Below, in pieces: positions 10,641-21,475 of a DNA stretch of 64,000 bases. A program made the translations under genes and the position numbers. Every line of letters begins with the position of its first letter. The first letter of the stretch is position 1. The notes under the pieces were generated by a model that saw only the letters and a program-made list of their open reading frames with translations, ran no database searches and had not been told where the DNA came from. Source of the stretch: Podospora pseudoanserina (taxonomy: Eukaryota; Ascomycota; Sordariomycetes; Sordariales; Podosporaceae); assembly GCF_035222485.1 (NCBI RefSeq), contig NC_085920.1, positions 7,550,001 to 7,614,000 on the forward strand, written 5' to 3'.

Positions 10641-12165
10641 TCAGCTCCTCCCCTCCCTCATGTACCACCTCATAGCCCTCTTCCTCTCCTCAAACAACGG
10701 CCCCTGCCTCCCGTTCTTCTTCATCGCCTCCCACACGTCCAACGCAATCTCCTCCTCTTCGCTCAACCCGCCATTATCGCCCCCCATTATCGTCACCCCC
10801 CCCAGCCCATTATCATACCTCCTCACCTTCTTCCTCGTCAACGCCACCTCCCCCTTGTGCTGCCCCGTTCCTGCTTGTCCGTCACCAGCCCGCTCTTGTT
10901 GCCGCTCCAGCAACCCCACGAAAAACTGATCCCCCCTCTCCTCGATAAATCTCACCGCGTGCGTCCTCCTCCAGTGGCGGCGCCAGCAGTCGGGTCGGCT
11001 GCTGTTGTTTTGTTGCTCAATACTCACCCCTTGTCGACAAGGGGACAAGAGAGAAAAACTTACTACGTCTGTGAGGGCTTGCAGTCGTGGCAGGTGGTGC
11101 GCGTGGACTTGATGTGGAGCGTGTCGATGTGGCGGTCTAGTTCCCAGTGGCGGGGGAACTCGGCGCTGCAGACCTGGCCGGAGGGGAGGAGGTGGGCGCA
11201 CTGGTAGCGTTCCTCCGCGTTGGGGGGGACCGTTCGGCGGGCGTGGGCTATAGGGGGGCTCGGTACGGGGTGTTGGGGGGCGTTGTTGTCGAGAGAGAGG
11301 GGGGCTGGGGCTGGGAGGAGGTCGGAGAGAAAGGGGTCTGTGGTGACGGTGGTGGTGGTGGGAGAGTTGAACGGGGTGGCGGTTGGGTAGTGGGGGTCTG
11401 GATGAGGGTTGATATCGATGCTGGCCAAACTGTCATATTGGGGTGTAACTACCTGCTGCATGTCTGCAATGGTGTGAGGTTGGTAGTGCTGCTGAGCCGG
11501 GTTGTGTCGCGTTGGCTGAAAGGCTTGGTGGCGGTAGTCAGGAGCCGATGGCTGGAAGAAAGCTGCTACGGGCAGTGCTTGAACCTCTGGAGGTGGGTGT
11601 TGTTGCGGATGGGGCAGCTGGGAGACTATTCCACCGATATTGTTCTGAACAGCTGGAGAGGAGTATGTTGTCTCGGGGAACGGGGCGTGGATGAATGAAA
11701 AGGCATCCGGCTGGGAAGCGAAGAACGACGGGGGAAGCATCTCCATGAGTGGTGCCATAGTGCCCTGGGGAAGCTGTTGGGTGCCTTCGGGTTGTTGACC
11801 ATGACTTCCGAGTGAGTTGCGCCGGCATTCGTAGCAGTCATGCTCCCTCGCGACCCAGTCATACCAGGACGTGGGAGAGTTGGCATGGTCGGGAGGCCAG
11901 ATGATGTACGAACCAGCGTAGTCGGAAGTTCCGGCGGTGAGAACGCTAAGATCAGCCGGAAGATTCAAGGGACGGGGGAAATCCACGACATTCCTAGAGT
12001 CTAGAGACTCATCATGAGGCCGTGTTTCCTATTCCAAGTCAGCAAGACGACTATCAGGGCAAGAACCCCAGTGTGAAAGGGGATAGCCCAATGAAAACTT
12101 ACCAACCAGTATCCGTGGGTGTCCCCGGCGAGTGGAGGGACGGGATATGCACTCGTGTCGACCAT
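10641..12165 (-). CDS. Atypical two-finger C2H2-like zinc-finger protein, three exons
   Basis: Exons 12165-12103, 12028-11064 and 11001-10641 give 462 residues. Intron 1 (74 bp) is GTAAGT...CTGAC...ATAG. Intron 2 (62 bp) is GTAAGT...ACAG. The frame is continuous across both joints. The ATG at 12165-12163 opens MVDTSAYPVPPLAGDTHGYW. Near the C-terminal third are two fingers with unusual spacing: C298-x9-C308-x12-H321-x4-H326 and C334-x2-C337-x14-H352-x4-H357. The middle (about residues 100-280) is Pro/Gln/His-rich and disordered. After the fingers comes a Lys/Arg-rich segment. This layout suggests a nucleic-acid binding or regulatory nuclear protein, with no named homologue recognised. Intron 2 falls inside finger 2, and its acceptor is a tandem NAGNAG that can add or drop one Ser. 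An additional 5' non-coding exon is possible. Confidence 0.75.
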
Positions 12166-12877
12166 TGTTCTCGAGTCAAACCCTACAAGGTATGTTTGTA
12201 GAGATCAGGATGCAGATGAAAGCTCGACAGGACGACCGAAGACTGGGTGGCATCAGAGAAAAACTCTCATCTTTATACCTGTAACAGGTACAGGAAGATC
12301 CATCTCGGCCTGCTGAATTGCAGCCAGCTGTCGCCCATCTGCACTGTTCAACCAACGAGATGTCAGAGAGACCGAGTCCATGCTTGAGTACTCGACTTGT
12401 AGCCCCTCGGCCCAGCGTCTACCAACTTTGAAGTAATTCCCTGCAAGAGGTCGATCGTGATCCCGGGACATTTGCTCCCTTCACACCCTCAAAACTAGGG
12501 CTAGCTCCACGTGGGGGACAGTCTCTGAGGCATCCCCAATCGGGTCTCTCGCAGCCATACAAAAACTGTTTTGTCGGTGTTGGAATATCTGCTCGGAAAA
12601 AGGACCAAAGCTTTCCGAAGCAGCTCTGGACACCGCCAGCACTGTGTGAAAAAGGACGGCGACCTCCCATCCTACGCCTGTCAGCCCGTTTCAGATGAAG
12701 TTCAACGAGTCCCATTTGCAAACTTCCAATAGTTTTGAGTTTGAGGCGAGATAAAACTTCATTTTGTTAGTAATGGCGTATTCCGATCTCTTCCAGATGT
12801 CGTATAGAAGCCTCCATCGCAGCATAAAGTGCCTTCGGTTACACCCAACGGCGCGCTCAAATGGCAGCGGGAGACGG

Positions 12878-12950
12878 GTGGTACGGGTGGTATGGGTTGT
12901 ATGGGTGGTATGGGGGGTATGGGTGGTACGGGTGGTACGGATGTATCTTC
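12878..12950. repeat. Minisatellite, about 10-bp unit GGGTGGTAYG
   Basis: Seven imperfect copies of GGGTGGTACG / GGGTGGTATG are visible on the + strand. On the reverse strand one frame reads PPVPPIPPI-type dipeptides and another reads Thr/His repeats. Confidence 0.8.
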
Positions 12951-14220
12951 CATGCTGTGTGATGCTGGACTTCGTCGTCGGGAGCCTCTTCGCACGGCTT
13001 ATTTCCCGGGCATTGTGAGCAAATGCCGAGCGGCAGGCAAGAAGCAGGAAGGACTCGAACTTCATGGTTAGGGGGTGGGGAATGATACCCGATGCCTTGC
13101 AGGAGTGCGCCAAGTCCGTTGATATGCGCCGCATTTCCTCGTCGAAGGGCGTCAGATCTGATCGATTCTCATTCGTAGGATTGTAAGTAAAGATCGAGCC
13201 AATGAAATGGCAATAAAATGGGTGGAAAACCTGGCTCGAAATCGTTCCAACTTCCTGGAAGCTGTCACGTCGATAGTGACAGTGAGTGTTTATTCCCCGG
13301 ATTCTGGCAGATCTAGCGGGAACTAAGCCTTCCCGTGAAGTTTGACAGGGCTCCAACAATGCGGCTAACCGCAGAGATCCAGGGTCCCAGCAGTTCGTGC
13401 ACCCTGTTCCGAGGGGGCCAGGCTCCAGGCTTTGCTTGCGTTATTTCTGGGAGCTGCAGTCTCCCAACATGGCCCAACCCCCAACCCCCCAACCCATGCC
13501 AGAAGCAGTCGAAGAAGGGACGCAGAAATCTAAGAACTTGGGTGGTCCCCTCTCCCGAGCCCGAGACAGATCCCACCCGTTTCTTAGCGCAAATCATTGG
13601 TCATCAAGGGCGTCTGTCGGTGCTCCTAAATCAAGTGCGCGAGCCAACTACCCCTTCGAGTTCGACGTGCGTATCAAGAAGTAATCTACCTGTCGGTGAA
13701 AAAGCCGGGAGCCAAGAACAAACAGGCTGGCTCGGTCGGTCGACGATCTGCTTCCTCATATGGTGTGCGCATGCGAGCCTCCTGTCCTTCTTGTTGGCTC
13801 GTCAATGCTGGGGTATGCGGGCATGCCAACTAGTACCAATGGTGGCTAAGGGGTGATCGATTCAAGCCAACCAGAAGAGGTCGATGTTTGAGGGCTGGCA
13901 GCCTTTCCTGTCCCGCCCTGCAGGCGGTTCATGGGATGTGCTGTGAGAAGAAGCTGATATAGCTATCGCCTGTTCCCGTTGGAGGTGGTGTTCAGTTGAC
14001 CGCTCTTTGAAACTGCACAGGATAAGTTTCTGCCGGAGATTGTCGATATCAAGCCTGGAGTTCTCTCACGGTGTGTCGCCTTGCCAGACCATGCGTGTTT
14101 CAAACCAAGCAGATTGTTTGGGGCTCCGAGGAAAACTTTCACTTGGAGATCTTGGTCGACTTGCGCATCTTCCAACGGCTTAATGTTGTTGAGTCCTTGT
14201 GACTCCTCCGCGAGGTAAAT

Positions 14221-15266
14221 TCAAATACCGTAGATGAGGCAACCTTTCAACATGACCAAAAAGCACCACATGCTGAGAGTCTTTGTAGCCCGTATTGACC
14301 CATCCCTGATCACAAAGCAAACAATCATAACCTGGGACAGAAACCTTGGGATATGTGACAGTGGGAAAGTGACAGCAGGTTGCAGTTCCCGTCCCATCCC
14401 ATGCCGTGCAACTCGCACTAATGTCGTTTGACAGGTTGAGTGGCAATGTTTGGCCAAGGTGGCTCCAAGTGTTCGTCCGTTGTGCCATATTCCCCAGCTG
14501 CTATGCAGCCACTGTTTCAGTCGGCGTGGAGGTCAACTTGGCAGCGATGCTCCGGAAGAACGAACGAATGAAAGGGTGTGGCATCCACGATGAGATAGGT
14601 AGTGCAGAGATAGCCGAAGCAGACGGGTGTTGCCGAAAATGTCAACTTGTCAACAGGAGTATTGAGCAATAGAAACCACGTCTGTGTATGTATACTCAGT
14701 ATGTATCTATCTGTAAGAGGTGAAAATGAAGATCTCGGGATGGCAACAAACGACCTTCGCGTCCAAGACAACACAAACCTGGAACAGTATCCTTGGGCTG
14801 AGCAAGATGCGTCAAGCAGGCACTTGCCGCTTGGCCCAATCCCATCCACATTGCAGATATGCATGGCAGGCAAGACAGACGCCAGAAACACGAGGCCTTG
14901 AGGTCTTAGAATGAGATATGATAGCGTGCAGCTGTCTCGATGGCTCTCAGTGGGGGGACGAATGACGGACCTTGTTGTGGTGTAAACCAGCAAGAAATAT
15001 GCACAGGCAATCACAGAACGCACAGCAAGCACAAATGTGCCTGCTGATCGGAACGCCGTTCGGGTCCGGCTGGCTCTTGCTTCCCCGATTGTTGAGATGT
15101 TGTAGTTTGGCACCTTCTGTCTGATTCCTCTCCGCGCCTGGAGGGCTAAGGTGGAGGAGGGGTTGGGAGGGGGAAGTCGCATAGTCTTGCCTGATTCAAT
15201 CATCTCTGGACGAAAAGTTCCGTCTTGGGGGTTATGCCCGTAAGCATCTTGGGGCTTTGGAACCAT
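14221..15266 (-). other. Possible exons of a small membrane protein, structure unresolved
   Basis: On the minus strand an open frame from ATG 15266 to 14517 contains two hydrophobic stretches: TAFRSAGTFVLAVRSVIACA followed by YFLLVY, and LILRPQGLVFLASVLPAM. A separate frame at 14457-14221 ends with a third stretch around PRFLSQVMIVCFVI and SMWCFLVMLKGCLIYGI. The spacing resembles a multi-pass membrane protein broken by introns. I could not find a set of splice sites that keeps one frame across all parts: joining the best donor near 14770 to an acceptor near 14712 leads straight into a stop. It could be a decayed gene or chance hydrophobic frames, so no function is proposed. Confidence 0.2.
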
Positions 15267-16741
15267 CACGTAAACGCTGCTGCCCCTTCTCCGCCCTTGG
15301 TGATAGTTCTTGTGGTTGGTTTATCATTCGAGACTCGAGATACGGGTGCGGGGTTTTGTGTTGGCTTCATCGTGCCTCTCTGTCAGTCCACAAACAGTGT
15401 GACAGAGTTTGCATTTCAAGCCGCAGAAACTGTCCATTCTACCGTCTCCTGTCCACCAAAACAAAACTCTGGACCTGATCCTCAACACGGACCCGGATGC
15501 TGCCCCGAGGACCCGAGTCGGCAAAAAGACCAAAGCTTGTCGTCCACGGACCATGTGTCAAAGCCCCCGACCCGGAGATGGATTCCAGACCCCGACCCGC
15601 CTCTCCGCTCCATCAGCAAACGCTTTGACCAGCTGAGCCGCATAGCAGGGGCCTTTAAGAAATGGCATTCGAAACAAGAATCCCGGTTTTTGGCTTGATC
15701 GATGACGTTGTTCAAATCCGCCAGTGAAGAAATTGTTGGCCGGCCATCGAACCAAAGAGGGAGGAGGCACCACCAAAACTCGGCCAACTTTTGCTTTGCT
15801 GATTGACTCCTCGTAGGGAAGCCACAATTGCTGAGCTGTTTGCCCGCTCGCCATAGCCATAGCGTATCATTTCTCATTAGTCAGCAACCGAAAGGCTCTT
15901 CCGGCCGGGTCAAACGTTGGCCAGCCCGTCCGGCCGCAGGAGTCGGGCCAGCTGTTGTTGAGCCATCCCGGACATCCAGAGTCAAATTGAATCAACCCCA
16001 AGATAGGCAGGATGGAGACTCCGACCCTCCATCCATTACCAAACTGAGCGATATCCTCGGACTCACCCCATCCCATCTCACAAATCCACAGGCGCTTTTG
16101 TGCCTTCTTCGCACGTCTGGACTCCGCTCCAAGCAATCGGGGACTGGGCAGGGTCCAATGGGAGCCGAGCTGACCCCTGTCTAGAGGCTGTAAATCTGGG
16201 GGCGCTTTTCCTTTTCAGAGTCTTGTGTGTCCTACCGTTGCTGCTCTGCACATCTTTGATGCTGCAGGTTATCACCTTCTCTGCCCGCATCCGCTTTCGC
16301 TGCCCGGAGACTGCTCCTCCTGCTGCATCTCTAGATTCCTCATCGTCTTGTTTTGGACAGCTTGCCTCCCACCATCGACTAACTGCGTGTGTTCCTGTTC
16401 CATTTTGAGCGCGCTGCTTAGGATACTCAATTTTTTCTTTTTTTCTTTTCTTCTTCTTCTCTGCTTATCGACGCATGCCTCGGCTGGCGGTGGCCGTGAC
16501 CGTCCGACAAAACACCTCAGACATTCATCTCGCTGTCTCACCCGCCGGTAGCAGACGCGATTTCCTTGTGCGGCCACGAGGTCGAGTAACGGAGGAAGCA
16601 GCGGCCTTCTTTTGGTGATTCAAGGACCCGCCAGCTTCTGGTGTGGTCCTTCGCAAATCTCCCAAGCTGGATTACAAGTATGTGCACGACAGGGAACGCG
16701 CTTCTCTCAATAATCCCCCAACGCTCCCCGCAAGGCGTCAC

Positions 16742-18949
16742 ATGGCCGTTACTAACAAGCTGTGGCAAAGCTTCGTTACGGTGGCCGGCTGGTCCTCGCA
16801 TCAGCCTGTCCAGTCCGTCGGTCGCCCCAGGGTGGCCCACAACAGATCGCTCTCTAGTATCTTGAGAGCCGCCTCGCCGAAGCCTTCGCCGGGCCACGCT
16901 AGGGCCAATTCTATTGCCGAATCGTCCATGACCGCCGACATTGCCCGTTCTGTTCCCTCTACGCCCCAGCCGCAGCGGCTCTTCTCACCCCAAGAACATG
17001 ATGACGAGAACGACTTGAGCACCATCCCCGACCCTAGGAGCAGGGCGATGAGCCCTGCAGACCCCGAAACCATGGCCGCCTCCCACCATCCCGATCTCGA
17101 CCAGGAGGTCGCAACTTTGAGCACCAAGCTCATCAACGCCATCAACCACCAGACGACTTTGGACGATAATCTCTCTGCGACGAGGTTGGAATTGGAAAAG
17201 GCCCGCGAGCAGGTTCGGCAGTTGGAAGTCCAGGTGGCCGAGCAGAGGGAGATGCTGGCAGGGGACGTTTGGGTTCGAAGGAAAACCGTCGAGGCCGAAA
17301 AGAGCCATCTTCTGGCGCGTGTGGCGGAGGAGAAGCGGGCGCGTGCCGACATGGAACAGCAGAAAAAGAAGATTGAGCAGGAACTGGAGAACTTGACGGC
17401 AGCTCTCTTTGAAGAGGCTAACAAGATGGTTATCTCGGCCAAAGAGGAGGCTCGAAGAGAACAGGAAGTCCTTCAGCGCAAGAATGATCAGCTGAAATCC
17501 CAGCTTGCCGACACGGAAGCCATTCTTAGGTCGCAACAGGAACAGCTGGTCCAGCTGAAGAACGTTATGGAGCAGATGACGGCAGCGAATGAGGAGCAGG
17601 CTCCCCCTACCTGCCCATCGTCACCGACCTTCAGCAAATTCGAGGACTGCGATGGTCCCTCCGTTACCATGAACCACCCGCACCACACCCATAGTCAGAG
17701 TCTCCCGGCTGCGCTTTCGCCGTCATACCCAACCAGCTTCACGCAGCTGCTACACCCGGTCCTTCGCACAGACTTGGCGGCATTCCGGGATTTCAAGGAT
17801 CTTGTCCAAACATCGAAGCGGCTCTCGTCCCAGCGCACTCCTTCGAATGCTTCAAATTCTGGATTGGTCTCACTTGGGCTCGGTCTCGGGTCTGTGGCGT
17901 CCCATGTCACGGCGGGCAACCTGTCCAGTACATCTCTTGCGACCAATGCCACCGCCGGCTCGCCGGCGACCTCGCCGCAGACGCCAAATACCCCCGCTTC
18001 CACCGTGAGCACAACCTCTTCTGCCGCCGCGCCTGTCCTGCCCCATTTGAAGGAGACCAAGTTCTACAAGAGGGTCTTGACGGAGGATATCGAGCCGACC
18101 CTTCGGTTGGACAGTGCGCCTGGCCTTTCTTGGCTCGCTCGCCGGAGCGTATTGACTGCCATGACGGAAGGAACATTGGTTGTTGAGCCCGCGCCGTCCA
18201 CGACCACTGGCAGATTTGGCAGAATCATGAGACCTGAATTGATCCCATGCTCTCTATGCGGCGAGCAGAGGACTGAAGAGCAGTATCTTCGGACACATCG
18301 TTTCCGCACCAGCGAGTCCGACTCGGCACAAAACGCATATCCCCTTTGCAAATACTGTCTTGGTCGGGTTCGGTCTACTTGCGATTTCCTCGGGTTTTTG
18401 CGTATTGTGAAGGACGGCCATTGGCGTGCCGAGGACGAGGATGCTGAACGGGCCGCTTGGGAGGAGAGCGTTCGGTTGAGAGATCAGATGTTCTGGAGCC
18501 GCATCGGAGGTGGCGTCGTGCCTGGAGGGCATGTTCATCGAGGAGTCTCCAGTGTTGCGCCTAGCATCCGCGGCGAGCGAAGCCCCAGGCCGAGCCACGA
18601 AATCTCGGAGAAGTTTGCAGATGTACCCGAGGTTCCCGGACCTGTCGACGCGGCCAAAGAGCTGCCCAAAACGCCTGAGCAGCGTCCCGCAGACGAGACG
18701 CTGCCTGTTCCTCAAGCGCCACCTGCGCTTGACAAAGTGGAGGAGGTTGACGACGACAAGACACCACCTGCCGTCGTCGAGGACGACTCCAAAACACCCC
18801 TGGCGGCGATCAAGGACGAAAAACCACCACCCGCAGTGGAAGAGTCTCAGATTCCGCCACCAGCCCTTGATGAGCCTGTCCAGTCCCTCAAGCCGCAACC
18901 ATCTGTCCAACAAGTCGAGGTTAAGCCTCTGTCTTTGACGATACCCTGA
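16742..18949 (+). CDS. Sec2-type guanine nucleotide exchange factor for a Rab GTPase
   Basis: 735 residues from the ATG at 16742 (MAVTNKLWQSF). The same frame is open upstream but has no ATG there. Residues about 120-283 form a long coiled coil typical of the Sec2p domain. Its core includes EKRARADMEQQKKKIEQELE followed by NLTAALFEEANKMV, the region that in yeast Sec2 binds and activates the Rab Sec4 on secretory vesicles. C-terminal to it (about residues 435-580) is a second conserved block, FYKRVLTEDIEPTLRLD and WLARRSVLTAM, then two CxxC pairs (SLCGEQ..., LCKYCLG) that could form a zinc-binding fold. The tail is Pro/Asp/Glu-rich. The expected role is polarised exocytosis at hyphal tips. 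A 5' untranslated exon cannot be excluded. Confidence 0.85.
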   Translation: MAVTNKLWQSFVTVAGWSSHQPVQSVGRPRVAHNRSLSSILRAASPKPSPGHARANSIAESSMTADIARSVPSTPQPQRLFSPQEHDDENDLSTIPDPRSRAMSPADPETMAASHHPDLDQEVATLSTKLINAINHQTTLDDNLSATRLELEKAREQVRQLEVQVAEQREMLAGDVWVRRKTVEAEKSHLLARVAEEKRARADMEQQKKKIEQELENLTAALFEEANKMVISAKEEARREQEVLQRKNDQLKSQLADTEAILRSQQEQLVQLKNVMEQMTAANEEQAPPTCPSSPTFSKFEDCDGPSVTMNHPHHTHSQSLPAALSPSYPTSFTQLLHPVLRTDLAAFRDFKDLVQTSKRLSSQRTPSNASNSGLVSLGLGLGSVASHVTAGNLSSTSLATNATAGSPATSPQTPNTPASTVSTTSSAAAPVLPHLKETKFYKRVLTEDIEPTLRLDSAPGLSWLARRSVLTAMTEGTLVVEPAPSTTTGRFGRIMRPELIPCSLCGEQRTEEQYLRTHRFRTSESDSAQNAYPLCKYCLGRVRSTCDFLGFLRIVKDGHWRAEDEDAERAAWEESVRLRDQMFWSRIGGGVVPGGHVHRGVSSVAPSIRGERSPRPSHEISEKFADVPEVPGPVDAAKELPKTPEQRPADETLPVPQAPPALDKVEEVDDDKTPPAVVEDDSKTPLAAIKDEKPPPAVEESQIPPPALDEPVQSLKPQPSVQQVEVKPLSLTIP

Positions 18950-19434
18950 TTGGCTGTTCATCTTTGCGAGCACGCCAATCCAGTACATAATTCCCAACCT
19001 TGTCGACACAAGTTCCAGCTTCGACAATGGACGACACATAAGCACATAGCCCAAAAGCCTGGATTATAGGACATTTAATAATGTATTAATACCGGCTCAC
19101 GACCTGCTGTTTTGGTTTGGTTTTCCTCTTGGGGACAAACGGCAAAGTCATAGATGAGCAGAAGCACATTTGGCGTTTCGGTCATACCATTCATTCGTTT
19201 TGTTTTTTCCTATTTATCTCTATCCGGTCTGGGCTTGGTACTGAGATTTCTTTTGGGGGAAAAGCGACCATTACCATTCCTGGCGTTTTTGGGTCTTTTT
19301 GTTTCATCTGGGATTTCCTTGTGTCGCTGTTTCAATTTTTTTCGCTCTCGTTTTTTTTTGGTTTTGTTTTTTTTCTTTTTTTGGCAAAGCAGAATGCAAA
19401 TCATGGATGGATGGTTGTGGTTGTGGGTGGGTAA

Positions 19435-19495
19435 AGGGGGATAAGAGGGAGGGGGATAAGAGGGGGGGATAAGAGGGAGGGGGATAAGGGGGGGA
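19435..19495. repeat. Minisatellite, about 14-bp unit GGGGATAAGAGGGA
   Basis: Four to five tandem imperfect units are visible, G-rich on the + strand. Confidence 0.75.
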
Positions 19496-20209
19496 AGAAG
19501 AACCCCTGGATTGTAAGGATACCTAACGAATGGATTGTGGTTTTCTTTTCTTTTTTCTTTTCTGTTGTTCACCTTTATGCTGTTCCTGATTTTCCATACA
19601 TAGTATTAGTATTACCTGTCTACCTTACCATGAGGAGGATAGGGGGCTGAAGAAAGGGGGGTATCAAGTTTGGATGAAGATATGGTTAGATTCCCATTGA
19701 AGATGTTTTTTCTGCTTCCCTTTTGTGACTGTGCAATTAATGTGTTGTGTTATTTGTTTTGGTTTTACACTCTCTCCCTCAGCAAACCCCAACTCGGGCC
19801 AAACCATAGACCTTGAATCTTCCCAATCTCGGGATTATTACCACTGTCCCTCGAACCAGGAACATGCGCTTCCAGAAGGAGGCCTTCGTATGAAAAAAAA
19901 AAAAAAAAAATAAAAAAAAAACCACTCGACCATGGAATCAGGCACTGGACATCAGATGTCACTGCAAAGGAATTTTTTCGCATCCACACTACGGCATCGG
20001 TATGGAGAGTGAAAAATAAAATAAAAACATCTGATAGATGACTTTGTTCGGCGTATGGCTGGTGGACGGTGGAGTGAGATTGGTAAATGGGGGAGGGAAG
20101 GGTATGGGATGTGGTGGAGTGCCGGAGGGAGGTGGAGAAGGGGGGGGGGGGGGGGAGAGGCAGAGGTATGCGGCAAGTTTTGTCTTTGTTGTGTTGGCCT
20201 GTTGTGTTG

Positions 20210-20253
20210 GAAGAAGAAGAAGAAGAAGAAGAAGAAGAAGAAGAAGAAGAAGA
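20210..20253. repeat. (GAA)n microsatellite, about 14 copies
   Basis: Uninterrupted GAA/AAG triplets, preceded about 60 bases upstream by a run of about 16 G. Confidence 0.95.
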
Positions 20254-21475
20254 GGGAAGCTCACACCTTGGGGGGGTTGGGTTGGGTTGGGTTTTAGATA
20301 AGGGGGAGTATAAAGAGGCAAAAAGCGCCAAGGTTTTGTTCGAGGTCCCGGGGAAAAAAGGCTGCTGAAAAAAAAAAAAAAAAAAAAAAAATGGCCGGGG
20401 CTGAGTTGATGGAGGAGGTGATGTCTGGTCGTCGGTTGTTTATGGAATTTATGGGTCATACCTTGGCAATAAGGGAACGAAGCGTACGGGGGGGGGGGGT
20501 TGACAGGGGGGAGGGGGACATATCGACGACGGTTCAATGCAATCACATGGGCTCGGCACCCACCCAGGGCAGAGGGAGGCGAGCATACTGGTGAGAGAGA
20601 CCCGAGTTTAAATGTAGGAACTATTGAGCAACTCGTAAAACTCTTTAGAACAGGGCGAGATCCCAATTCTACCTCACGACATGGTGTCATCCCAGCAGGT
20701 TCAAGTTGGGAGATAGGAGGCGAGGCTATGCCACCAACTTTGTAAAAGCCAACAAAGTGGAAGGAGTGATGTCCAGGATGGGTGTAGATATGATGTGCTG
20801 TGAGATGTAGATATGGTGCTGTTGTGAATGGAAGAGTGGTAATAACGTGTTATTATGGTAAGGGGGTAAAGTGCTTAGTAATGTGTAAAAGGGGGGGTGC
20901 AGTGGTGGAAGGCGCCAGGAAGGAAGGAACGTGTGGTGGTGATGAAGGGGTAACCTGGTTAGGGGCAAAAGAGGGAGGCAATGTCTAAGTAAAGCTCAGC
21001 ATTTGTAGACCTTTGACAATGGTCTCGAACCTCACCGGGAAAGTGAAGAAACCCAAATGTTTATTTTCGACAGCCGCTATCACATCTATCGAGACTCTCC
21101 CTAAATAACACCGTAGGTGTTACTTTTACCCCTGCTTGACCTAACGCCCAGAGCCAGAAAGTGGTCTCTCGGCAGACATCTTCCTTTTTCGCTTTGAATC
21201 ATACTTACTCCCGCTCTGAAGCAGACATGGGATAACAACAACTAGTTCAACATGCTTATGCCTTTATATCCACCACCCAAACAGTTTGCTGCTATACATA
21301 TATATATATACATATATGCCCAGTCATCCACCCATAACATCCTTCCATTATCCTTTCAAACCAGCAAAACACAAATAACAAAGCTTATTCCCGAGAAGAA
21401 ACGTCAAGAAATGCCCCCCTCTGATACCTTTCCCCCAGCCATAACCCCGGTTCCATCTGTCCGTTTCCCTAACCC

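Larger units (their letters stand above)
12166..16741. other. 4.6-kb divergent intergenic region
   Basis: It lies between the zinc-finger gene (-) and the Sec2-like gene (+). No gene is convincing. It holds a 10-bp-unit minisatellite at 12878-12950 and a minus-strand frame at 15266-14517 with two hydrophobic stretches (listed separately). A pyrimidine-rich stretch at 16427-16460 probably belongs to the 5' leader of the Sec2-like gene. The remaining frames (for example 13335-13856 on + and 12691-13359 on -) lack domain features. Confidence 0.5.
18950..21475. other. Convergent intergenic region rich in simple repeats
   Basis: No gene is supported. It contains five copies of a GGGGATAAGAGGGA-like unit (19435-19495), a poly-A run near 19893-19920, a poly-G run near 20140-20155, a GAA/AAG microsatellite (20210-20253), a poly-A run at 20369-20391 and a TA-rich tract (21298-21318). 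Open frames here run through repeats. Confidence 0.6.

Noticed and set aside
19795-19900. tRNA-like GGTTCGAG on the minus strand near 19850
   Set aside because: The T-loop motif is present but the T stem would need an 8-base loop and no acceptor or anticodon arm can be folded around it.
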